This document shows positions 36,176 to 47,600 of a stretch of DNA of 64,000 bases, piece after piece; position 1 is the first letter of the stretch, and each line of letters begins with the position of its first letter. Location: NCBI GenBank assembly GCA_028564705.1, contig JAPXFQ010000398.1:1240001-1304000 (forward strand). Reading direction: 5' to 3'. A program made the translations under genes and the position numbers. The notes beneath the pieces are model-generated. The model saw only the letters and a program-made list of their open reading frames with translations, was not told the DNA's origin and searched no databases. This DNA is from Apricaphanius iberus. Its lineage: Eukaryota > Chordata > Actinopteri > Cyprinodontiformes > Aphaniidae.

Positions 36176-37084
36176 GTAAGCTTTAGACATAAAACATGCT
36201 CAAAACAAACATGTAGTTCAATTGATTTCGACAGACTCGTGTAGACCAATATAAACTCAAAGATATTAACAGCGACGAATTGGCAGGACTTGCTTCAGTG
36301 TTATAAAATATAGCTTACGCTGATTTAGCAATTTTGTTAGCAAGCTGGCTGCAGTTATTCCTCATAGTTAAATGGGTAACGATCTATATTTTATTTATCA
36401 CTTAAGATAAGTGTTGGGGCTGTACTTGTTTTTGTGGTCCGTATTTGATCATGGGTTCAACTTTACAAAGCCATTTTTTAAGGAAGTGATTTTCTTAATT
36501 TTTTTATGTTGTAGCTTTCCAGGGTTCCATGTCTGAAATACTGGTCTGATTTCTCGCAGTTGTTTAAATTACAGACAATAATAAAAAATAAAAAAATACT
36601 ATTACACACTAAACGTACTTAATTCAAGTAACGCAAGTAAATGTAATTGGCTACTTTTCACCTCTGGTCTTCACATATCAATCAGGCATATCATTATGAC
36701 CACAAGGTGACTACTGTGTTGATCTCACCTTTTGCAGCCAGGAAGGCCTGGCTCATCAAAGCAAGGACTCCTCTACAGTCTTGTAGGTTTTCAGTAATGG
36801 CAGTGGATAAGGGTCGTCATGGACAACCTGGCTTGTTTGCCATTATCAGACCAAGTCATAATTAGGCCCTTGTCAATCTAACATCTTTGTCCTACTTCGA
36901 ACACATTAACTTTGACCACTAAATTCAGCTTATGTTGAAATATATCCCAATTACCAGGTTGGGATATATGACCTGTGACCAGGTCAAGACTTTGTGTTAT
37001 TCCTAAATTTGGCATCTCAAAACAATATAAACGATTAAAGAATCAACTTTTAGCCCTTCATTATGGTGTTTATCTCTTTCACAG
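36176..37084 (+). other. 5' UTR intron of second gig2 gene
   Basis: Donor CGACG|GTAAGC at 36176 and acceptor TTTATCTCTTTCACAG ending at 37084, 46 bases before the ATG. A Tc1-like fragment lies inside at about 36665-36960. Confidence 0.75.
36665..36960. repeat. Tc1-like fragment in gig2 5' intron
   Basis: TATCAATCAGGCATATCATT and ATGACCACAAGGTGACTACT resemble the end of a common teleost Tc1-like element. The following part is degenerate and non-coding. Confidence 0.35.
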
Positions 37085-37130
37085 CTACTGGTACCATCAG
37101 GACCCGAGTAACACCCGCTACTGAAGCAGC

Positions 37131-37802
37131 ATGTCACTGCAGTTCTTTGGCTGGGAGGTGGTCTATGATGATGACTCCCCTCGCCTGGAGCTTGGGGCCT
37201 CACAGGAGCCAAAAGATCGGGGCATCTACACCATGTACCACGGCACCACTGTTGCCAGTGCGCGTCTCATCATTGCCAACGGCTTTAAGCAGTCAACCAA
37301 GGGCATGCTGGGAAAGGGAGTGTATGTAAGTCGTGACCGAAAGAAGGCAGAACGCTATCCTCTGCATATTAACCCTTCAGATCGCGTGGTGCTCAAGCTG
37401 CATGTGCGCGTCGGTAATGTTAAACGCATAGACAAGGACAACCATCCGATGCAGTACAACTGGAGCACGAAAGGCTACGACACCGCCTGGGTACCCCCCA
37501 ACTGTGGCATGAAAGCTGTGCCCAGTGGCCTAGAAGAGGACTGTGTGTTTGACCCAAATAGAATAAAGGTTGTGGACATTGCTAGGGCTCCAAACGCAGA
37601 GCTGGAACAACTTAAACAGCTTCTAGCCAACAATCTCAGAAACCCCAGTGTTGCAGATGGCACTGGGGCTGCTGTGGCTGATTGTTTGCTGTGCAACAGG
37701 AAGCTACAGCAGTATTCTCCACACGTCAAGCAAATGTGCTGGGGGTGTGGGCAAAGCATTTGCACACTCATGACCAAACATGTCTGTTCATATAGGAATT
37801 AA
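37131..37802 (+). CDS. gig2: Gig2 family protein (grass carp reovirus-induced gene 2-like), copy 2
   Basis: Fish interferon-induced PARP-like protein of 223 residues in one coding exon, the same length as its neighbour at 32621. Conserved parts are IYTMYHGTTVASARLIIANG (32-51), GMLGKGVYVSRDRKKAERYP (58-77), RIDKDNH, YDTAWVPPNCGMK and PSGLEEDCVFDP. A C-terminal Cys/His cluster follows (CLLC, HVKQMCWGC, CTLMTKHVC). The copies differ mainly at residues 12-30 and in the linker before the Cys/His cluster. The ATG is the first in frame after the acceptor. The promoter has an ISRE at 36122. The 3' end faces skic3 (convergent), with AATAAA at 37921-37926. Confidence 0.9.
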   Translation: MSLQFFGWEVVYDDDSPRLELGASQEPKDRGIYTMYHGTTVASARLIIANGFKQSTKGMLGKGVYVSRDRKKAERYPLHINPSDRVVLKLHVRVGNVKRIDKDNHPMQYNWSTKGYDTAWVPPNCGMKAVPSGLEEDCVFDPNRIKVVDIARAPNAELEQLKQLLANNLRNPSVADGTGAAVADCLLCNRKLQQYSPHVKQMCWGCGQSICTLMTKHVCSYRN

Positions 37803-37920
37803 GAGGAACTGCACTGCATTCCTCTAAGCCCATGATTCTCAAACTGTGGTACGTGTACCACCAGTGATACTCAAGCTCTCCCAAGTGGTCCTTGGAGGAA
37901 AGTTCTAAATATTTTTTTTA

Positions 37921-37926
37921 AATAAA
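37921..37926 (+). terminator. Poly(A) signal, second gig2 gene
   Basis: AATAAA 119 bases after the stop. A second AATAAA lies at 37980-37985. Confidence 0.5.
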
Positions 37927-38393
37927 ATTAATTTAAAAATTTATAATTCACAGTGTGGCTGTGGCTGGCCGCAATTACCAATAAATATTACATTCTTATG
38001 AGTAAATAAGCTTCCTTTGTTAATTGTCTATAGTTAAAAGGGTAAACCTTCTCTACTGTATGTTTAGGCTGGTCATGATCGTGGTATTTGGAGAGCTTGA
38101 CATTTTCTCAGGTTGTACCCACTGTAAAAAGTTTGAGAAATACTGATCTAAACAATTACTGAATGTAGCTTGGAACAATACATGCTTCTCTCAGGGTGTA
38201 ATTATATTTTGGAAACAGCTCAAATTCTTCTCCGTTTTCCACAAAGAACTGTGATGTATTGAAATCATTATTTTGAACAATTTATGATTTTACTGTAATA
38301 TTTTATTATATATTTGTGACATGATCATGTGTTCAGTAGAGAACTGTGCAATCTAAGGTCAAAAGAACACGATCTCTGATGAGAAAACATATC

Positions 38394-38399
38394 TTTATT
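38394..38399 (-). terminator. Poly(A) signal, skic3
   Basis: AATAAA on the minus strand about 290 bases after the skic3 stop codon. It is the first hexamer found there, and the transcript end would stay clear of the convergent gig2 gene. Confidence 0.5.
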
Positions 38400-38686
38400 T
38401 CATGCTGAATGTAAACATGATTACATGCGTTTGGGAATATGCAATGATTTTAATAAAAAAACCAACATGAGTTCATATTCAGAATTCAAAGAAAATAAAA
38501 TGAAATAAAAAAGCAAATAAAAGATTTTTCAAATTAGATTCATCATGTCTTACATTCATATGTTCTGACATTTGGGAGCAACATCCAGGGACGTTCAATT
38601 GGTGGTAGGGCTGGTTGTGCTTTGCTTTCACAGAAACCTGCTTATCTGCCTATTCCATCACATGCAAAATTATGTAGATGCAAATT

Positions 38687-41600
38687 TCAGGATGATGAAG
38701 ACGTTAGCTCTGTGTAAAACCCCAACAGCCTTTGATTTCCATTCATTTTGGCATGTTGCAAAAGACCCTACAAAGAGAGGAGAGAATATAGGGACCATCA
38801 AAGATCTATGAAAGTTCAATTCAAAAGTAAGAGGCTGCTCTAGTGCCACTGCATAGATAAGGCGATACTTTACTCACATTAAGGAGTTCCTGGTCGTTTT
38901 TGGCATGCAAGTGTCTGAGGAGGTACCAACTCGCCACCTGCACCACCGTTACTGGGAAATCATCAGATGACACATATACGAGTCTCTCCAGTAGACGCCT
39001 TGTTTCCCTGCAAAGGGCAGAGCACAAACACAAGGTCAGGTCTAATGGTGCGTTCAGACCGCAAGCTTTCTCAGCGTTGAGCAATGCTCACTAAGCGACT
39101 AATTCGACGCATATACACACAAGACTGCGACTCTCCTCTAATGGCCTCAACCGTAGACTTAACATGTAATCTTGCAGCTGCTGACGCTGCCATTTGGGGC
39201 GGTGTGAACGTACCATTATAGCGGTCCTATGCAGAAAATGAGAGTACGAAAGTTTTTTGGGATAATTTCTGTAGAAATTTAGCGTCATGACATGGCTGGA
39301 TAATTCTCACCCACTGAACCTTTTTCCACATTTTGTCACATTACGACCAGTCTTTAATGTAATATATATAGTAAAAATAAAAGCGCTTCAAATAGCTTTT
39401 CTATTTGCATTTTTATTACCATTAAATGTTTTTGATTAACTAATTAAATGTAATATTGTGTAAAGATAACCAGAGTTAAAACTTTTTTACATAATGATTT
39501 CACCTAACCCTGCTCAGACTACAGCCAGGATGCAGCATGGCAGTGACATAGTTGAAACTGTGTTGGTGTAGTTGGATTAAAAGCCTGTTAAACCTGCAGA
39601 ATACACCTCCAAGACACTCCAAACTCACAGGGGAATATCGCTAAATTTCCATAACAAAGATTGGTGAAATTAAAGAGTTTTGTGGCAGATAATGCTTTAT
39701 TTTGATACTGTACGTCAGTGCCCCCATTGACTCCTATTATCTGGATATACCTTGATCACGAATGGATCTAAACTTCTTCTGAAGGACTCCAATTGGCTCC
39801 AAACTTGTCTGGGTGAGTAAATGAACATAATCTGTGCTATAAATAAGGTTCAGATTTAGGAAAACGGTACTTTCCCTTTAACTGAGGCAAGTTAAATCTG
39901 CTGAGCTTTAGATGTTCTGGGTTCTTTTGTGACCTGCTCGATCAGTTGTCGATGAAACCAATGAGAATTCTGATGGGCTTGCCATCACTGGAAAGTTCCA
40001 TGTTTTCTCCATACATGGATAATTGTCTTTTACTTGAATTGTAAAGCCTTCAAAATTACTTTAAAACCCTCTCTAGACTGATAAATGTCACTTACTTTAC
40101 TACTTCCTTTGTTTCTCCTCTGGTCTTGAATTACTTATATCGGGGATGATATGTTGCTTTTTTAAGCCTGTGAATATTCTCAATCATCCAGGTCATGGTT
40201 ATCTCAAGGAAATTTCAATCGAACGCAACTGGACTTGGTAATTTGTCTTGGAAGACGTTTCACCTCTTATCCAAGAGGCTTCATTGCTTTTTTATATATT
40301 TAGGCCAACATGCTGTTGTCAGACTCGTTCTATTTCAGTAATTTCTTGATTCTACAGGTCTGGTGATAATCAGGCCTGGGGTTGTATTTAAAGCTGAACA
40401 TACCTTATGAAGTTAATCACAGCTAAGTCCTAATTTAACAATTACTTTTCCCACTGACATGGGGGTAAAACAAACAGGAAAAAAAGTGGTAGAGGACGAA
40501 GGTGATGATGTGACACCCATTTGGCCAACAAGACCTTCAGCGACTGCTCAACTCTGTAATAACTGCAACAATCCTGAAATAATTTATAACTATAGAAAAT
40601 GTTTATTTCAAAGCCAAAAAAAGATTTTCTTTATAATTGGTAACCAACATACAGACAAGAAAGACGATCTTACAAATCTTAAACTTTAGGAATAATATAA
40701 TTCAATCAGTCACTCGAGATGATAAATTACACATTAATATGCAACAAGATCACTGAGCAGAACATTCCACAAATCTGTAAAATTCATATGGCTTTGTACA
40801 GTTTCTGTTTCTGTAGAAACAACCCAGGGACAAGCACTGACCTTGCACCCGTCTTAGTCACATATTGAAGCAAGGCCTGGAAGAGGAGAGCCATGGGAGA
40901 AGAGCTCAGCTTCAAAACCTCTGTAGTAGCTTCAATCACGAGATCCTTCCAGTCATTTCCAGGGATTCCAGCCTGAGAAACAAACCACATTTCTCTACGT
41001 ATCAAACGGTTATTTTCGATATGTAAGAATATTCATGTCTATTCTAATTACATTTAACATAATTACAGCTGTTTGTAAAAAAAATAGATTTAAAAGTAAA
41101 AGGATAATACTGCATTGAGATAACAGATAATACTGAAATGGAATTGAGATTTCATAATCTTTTTCACTGAGGTATAATTCATCTCAAATTGATGTGTATT
41201 TATCTCTGCTAAGGAGGTTATGTTTTCGGCAGGGTTAGTTTGTTTGTTAGCAACCTAATTTAAAAAGTTAAAGTCTTTTTTTTTACCTCCATCCTCGTCT
41301 TGAGGATGGAGGTAGATGTTTGTTTATCTATTTGTTTGTTTAAAAATGAAGCCCTACGGTTTTATCAATGTCATTCACAACTTTGATATGCGTGTAAGGC
41401 CTGCCTCTTCCGCAGTAGATGTTCATTAAGATAACTGCTTTTATACTTTCAGTGTATATTTGTATATGTTTTTTCCCCTCATTTTTGTTTAGTTATGTTA
41501 AATTATGTTAAAATAGGTAATGGTGGAGCAAAAATGTGATTTGTTCAACTACTCTTTACACTAAATGAATGATAAAAAGGTGGATTTCTTTAGTATTTGT

Positions 41601-44600
41601 ACCAACAAGTTAAATGCAGTCCCTGTTTTCTCCCTATAATGTACTTTGAGAGGAAAATTCCAGCTGACCTTAAAGCGTAGTAGGGCTGCAACGATTAATC
41701 TATTAAATCGACAAACTCGATTATTAAAAAGCTTCGGTTACTAGTTTGTTGCTTCGATGATTTGTTTAATTAATGTGGCGCATTAAAATCAATTAAAATC
41801 TGACGGTGCGTTGCGCCCGGAACTTTAGCGGAGCTTGTTTCCACACGGCAGCAGCCGGAAGCGGGGCAAGGCTAGAGCGGGAGAGCGGTGTTTGTGGGAT
41901 TAGTGCGCGGCGACGATGGAGAGATGGAGAAAACGACGGAGGAGAAACAGAGCATGGAGGACAACGAAAACGACAGAAAATGTCAAAAGTTTGGGAGCAT
42001 TTTAAATTAAAAAAGACTGACAACACAGACGTGGTACAATGTGTGCATTGCCAGGCGGAGCTAGCGTATCACCACAGCACTTCGACCATCCAGCAGCACT
42101 TGACAAGAAAGCATCCAGGAGTAAATCTAACAATCAAACAACCAGAAACAAGGTAAAAGGCACACGTTTGTTTGCTTAACATATGTCCCATTTTTCTAAC
42201 GCGTGGAGAGGCGTTTGGGCACACGAGGCTGAAGTTGGTTTGCGTTTCTAGCTTCAGATTCAGGAAATGGCTAAAGGGCTATTACAACAACATTTTCTCT
42301 ACTCTGGGCGTATTTAATATGCTCTGGTTTTAAATTTACAACACTCAGACATTTCAGACCTGGATTATATTATTCTACACTACTAGAAGAATAATTAAAA
42401 TCAACTCTGGAATATGTGAAACCTTTCTGTGATTTGTGAAACTTCAATAAAAGGTGTTGATGTAGAAAAAATGCTGAAATCCTGAAATGGGCACATGCTA
42501 TCGGTCAGAAAGAAAACAAGTTTCAATTGCGGAGGTTGCAGATATTTGCCTATAAACACACGTGACACGATTTACATAGCATGGTATCAATCATGTGTTG
42601 AAATGTAAAATCATATGTCATTAATATATTTTAATGCGTGGTAAAGTATCGAGATACAGTTTGTTGAAGGTTTTTAATATATTTTTTCAAATAAATGATA
42701 CATATATATTATCACAACATTAAAAATAACAAAACTACGTCTGAAGTACTCTTATATTGTGTGTAATATGTCTGTAAATAAATTGATTAATCGATGTAAA
42801 TAATCGATAGATTAATAGATTTCTAAAATCACCGATAGTTGCAGCCCTAAAGCGTAGTTTCTATCAATAAACAGTTACTTTAAAAACATTGTCCCATCCT
42901 TTACTTTATATACATTCTAAAACCCTGACTTTTTCTGTCTCTAGTGACCCTAAAATTAGAAGATGTTTGATCTAGATCTGTGCTCATAGACTTACCATAC
43001 AGGGTCCAAGAGCCAGCAGAGCCAGTCGGAGCAGGCTGGCAATCTGGAAGCTGTGTGCACCCAGCTGCAGGGCAAGCTGTAGACTCTGTCTATACGCCAT
43101 TACAGCCTGAACAAGGAGTCCCTGGCTACGATACACCTCAGCCAGCCACTAAAGAGAAGGAGAGTACGTTTCTGCTGATTAAACAATGTGTAAACTCTAT
43201 TTTTACTAATTAGAAGGCATCATTGTCGGCAACATTTAATTACTACTTGCTGGATCTTTTGTAAGAAGACCACAGATAGGCAGTATAGAGCTGTGTGCAG
43301 TAAGCTTTGAACGGAGCCACTTTAACTTGAGTAGAATAACTAAACTTCCGTGCTATGGTGTTAGCCTGTGCATATAACCTACAAGCTTCTCCAGCCCAGC
43401 ACTACTTGGACTAAAAGTTGCCAGGTCATCTGCATACACAAGATGATTCACCAGCATGCCACCAATCATACAGCCAGTGTTGCAACCATTCAGTCTCCTA
43501 GACAGGTCATCCATATATAAATTAAATAAAACAGGGGACAAAATTCATCCATGCCTGACACCACTGGACACTCTAAAGGGGGCAGATATAGTACCCCCCC
43601 ATTTGATGTACATATTCTGGTGAACATACCAATAGCCAAGAACCCTGACAATATACCCAGGCACTCCCCTTTTCTTTAACTTCATAAAGAACTGTCTGTG
43701 ATTCACTTAATCAAATGCTTTGGAGGTAAAACACATAAAAATAGTGTAATTTTTGGCCTTATAGAAATTTACAATTTCTTGAAGAGCATAAATACACATG
43801 TCTGTGCCATGTTTTAGCTTGAATCCAAACTGATTATCCAGGGAAGAGATATACCCACTCACTCTATCAAGGAGAGTTCTTTCCATTACCTTGGACAATA
43901 TGCTATTGGTCTATAGTTATCCAGGCAACCAACCTTTCCAGCTTTGGCCTTAATAACTGGGACAAGCAGAATAGACAACATTGAATCCAGTAGTATGTCA
44001 TGGATCATCAAACCAGTAAAGTTGATTGCTAGGAGGGGAGCAAGCTTAAAACTGGCATTTTCCAGAAGCTCAGCATTTATTGTGTTCATACCACATGATT
44101 TGTTTTTAGGTAATAAACATATGGCATCAAATACCTCATGTGTCAGTATACTTGATTCACTGATAGAAGAGTCCTCCACATATGGATCATGTGTTATACA
44201 GTTAAAGAGGGCACTATAGTGCTGCCTCCATACTTCAGCTACATTATCTTCTCCAGAGACTCCTTTAACAGTACAAGGAAGGGATGATTTACAGTTATTG
44301 AGGGACCTTACTATTGTTGACCATTTGAGAGCACGAGCCCCAGAGTGACAGGTAACCTTATCCGCCATAGAATTGGTTTATTATCATGCACTGCTTGATA
44401 ATATTAATAATAATAATAAGCACTAGTCGAAAAACAGAAAAATGAAATTGGCTAAAATCATTTATAAAATTAGAAAATTGTTATTGTGTTTATTAATCTA
44501 TGCTCTAAAAAACAGTAAAGCATGACATTTAAAAAGCTTCAGCACAGTTTTGTATATGGCAGTCACGTACATGCCAAGCTCCAAGGTTGGTAGGGTTCAT

Positions 44601-47600
44601 CATAACGACTTTGTTTAGCTGCTCCAGGACCTGCTCTGGAAGGACAGTACCACCATCCGTCATGAGGAGGCGCTGACACTGAACCTTTGTCAGGGACAGC
44701 ATCACCGCTGGGTGCTCGGGGGACACACTGAGAACCTGCAATAAAGACATAAATAAGGCAGATGGACGACGATCACTACAGGTTTGGTTGCATCGGTTCC
44801 CCATTTTTTCCCCCCATTTATATAGAATAGAACAGAATAGAATAATCCTTTAATATTCCCACCGGTGGAAATTCGGTTATATACAGCAGCCAAAGAAACA
44901 ACAAATATACAATATATGTAACAGAAGAGAAAAATATATACAAAAAAATAAAATAATACACAGAATATGTACATCAGGTGGAAATAATGTGCCAATTATA
45001 GCGGTGTGGTTGTTTATACTACCTGTGTGCAGAGGGCCTCTGCTTGCTCCAGCTGTCCTTGTTGCATTAGACCAGCCACGGCCTGCTGTAACACCCAGCC
45101 TTCCAGAGCCTGGGCTAGAGGGCGCTCCATCTCCTCCACACTACGCACTGGAAGACAGAAAGGGGTCAGCCTCTTGTGTAATAGACATAGAGTGAGCAGA
45201 GTAGTTAAGGGAGACCAATAAACACCTTTCTCAGAAACCACGGACATCATAGTGTGTTCCAGTGACTGCCTGGTAGGAGCAGAGCCAGAAAGATAACAGG
45301 AGGTGTTTTCAGTGTGACAGGCTGCCATTAATCCTGCCCATGTTGCTGGATCATCTAAAGAAAGAAGAATAAACATTCCAGATATCAAGCATAGCCATAT
45401 CTTCATAGTCAAAAGCCATGAGGAAAATTAAACGTAAACTTAGAATGACTCAATATTTTTTTCTGAAAACAAATATAGAAGAATATCTTCTTTATATTTT
45501 TCTTGATATTATTTTCAGTAGATGTAATTTTTTTTTGGGGGGGGGGGGGGGGGGGGGTTATGTAGTAATTAGGTTTATGTTTGAGGGAGTTTAGAAGGTT
45601 TGTGTGTTTGTGTACCAGGGCAGAGCAGAACAGCTTTCTGCATGGTCTTCAGTGCATTCCTGTGCTGATCCTCTCCAGTGTGTCGCCCACAAGCCACCTG
45701 GTTCACGCCACTGAACAACAGCGCCCTCTGAAGGCACACAAACACAAGCACTTTGACTTGGGGGGGGGATATAATCTTGTCTCAACACATACCAAAACGG
45801 TGCAAATTTTCAATTAAAGGGGTGAATGAATGATCAGGTATTTACCTTTCCTTGAGTCATACTAAAGAGGCAGGCAATGTGGCCAGCTACTGCCCCCCCC
45901 TGTAAAATAAATAACCAAAAATCATATGAGGAAAACTTGTGTGGGCCTTGGATTTAAAATGTAAATTAAGATGAGACTGCTTGGCTACAAGTAAATCAAC
46001 AGTAGTTTTTGGGTTTGTCCTTTCTGTGTATTAATAGGCTTACCTTAGCCTTTCTGGGGTAGTACTGTGGTATCACTCTGGACAGAAGAGCCCAAAGGGA
46101 TGGATTTCCTGGATTACTAAACCAAACAGGGGGAAAAAAACAAAAATAATATACAATGAATTGACTCTAGCTGAGACACCCTTTGTCCATTGAAAGTTCA
46201 AAGATTCAGGAAAAATATTGCATTGAGGGTTCCAATGGATCTTGCTTGGTCAGTACAATGCATAAAGGACAGCATAAAAAAAAAGAAAGACAACCAAGCA
46301 AACATCTTCACATCTCCAGTTAACAATACAATATTATTTGAATCAATGTGTCCCAACACATATAAATATGTTTTCTCAAATCATATCGAAACCTTGTAAA
46401 AAATTATAAATGCAACTCCGTACTCAATTATGCTTACTTCTCATTTCATATCCCCAAACTCGATCAGTTCCTCACAAAAATGAATGTAAATTATTTATTG
46501 TGTATTGTCTAAACTAAAGAAAGCCAAGCAGAATACCTGTGCACAGCTCTGCAGGCCTCTCTTTGTACTGCACTGTAGTTGCCCTGAAGGACCAGCAAGG
46601 AGCAGGTGAGCAGACACCGCTGCTCTATAACCCCCCCTGAGGGGGAACCTTGCTTTAGCAGCTCAGTTATGGCAGCGGCAGCCAGTGTGGCGTCACCGTG
46701 GACCAATCCCAGCGCACATAGACAAAGCAGAGACTCTGCAATGGGCTCCTTTAACACTGAGCTGCCGACACAAAGACAAAAGACAAGTCAAATACTTTAA
46801 AACTTTGACAGTTTAGATCAATCAGTTTACATTTAAATCCAGGAAGGAACAATATAAATACAAAATTGTTTTTGTGGTTGCCATTTTGTAATTTCAGCAC
46901 CATTACAGCAGTTTTTCAGAATTACCAAACTTTGATGCACATGTCCAAACAGCTGTTCAACTGAATTATTACAATACATTTACTATTTGCTGTTATTCTA
47001 AAGTATTGAGATGGAAACCAAATGATACATTTAAAGACACTTTTAGCTTCCTTTCACTCATCATGGATTAAATGATAGCATTTGATATGGTTATGGGTAT
47101 ATCTTTGGTATAGATACAGTAAGCTGTAAAAAAATTCAGAGTACAAATACAATCTAAAGATGAAAACAATAAGTCAGAAAAATAGATTTAGTCAAAAAAG
47201 TGTTTAGGGCCTCACCATTTGAATAGCAGAGTCTTGGCTGAGTCTAGGTTGCTCTGACGGTGCTGCAGCAAGGCCAGAGCAGTCAAGATATAAGCCTTTT
47301 CCTTCTCATTGGACGTCACAGCCAAGGCACGCTCATACGCTGCAACAGACATACACATACTCACTCGGTTTGGCAGATAAAAGCAAAGCAAAAATCCTCT
47401 TTATTTTTTCCGCTGTGCCTACCATTAATGCTTTCTGGGAAGACTCCTGCTCTGCAGTAGGCCAGAGCCAGCCCTACCAGGTCACAGAGATCCTCAAGCG
47501 GAGTGGACTTATAAACCTGAACTGCTTCCTCCCACTGGCCAGAGTTGCTGCAAATGGGACAATGACTCATAGAATTGTTGATGCTCGGGAAACATGCCTG

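Noticed and set aside
41806..42156. A 116-residue BED-finger protein as a host gene (starting at 41806)
   Set aside because: The upstream start is GTG. The frame lies wholly inside a hAT element with an 8-bp target duplication and lacks any further exon.
45893..45900. Run of 8 C at the start of skic3 exon 32 as a frameshift error
   Set aside because: With acceptor after 45900 the 7 G (minus strand) encode Gly-Gly followed by AVAGHIA, which fits human GGVVAGNVAHI. The frame is intact.
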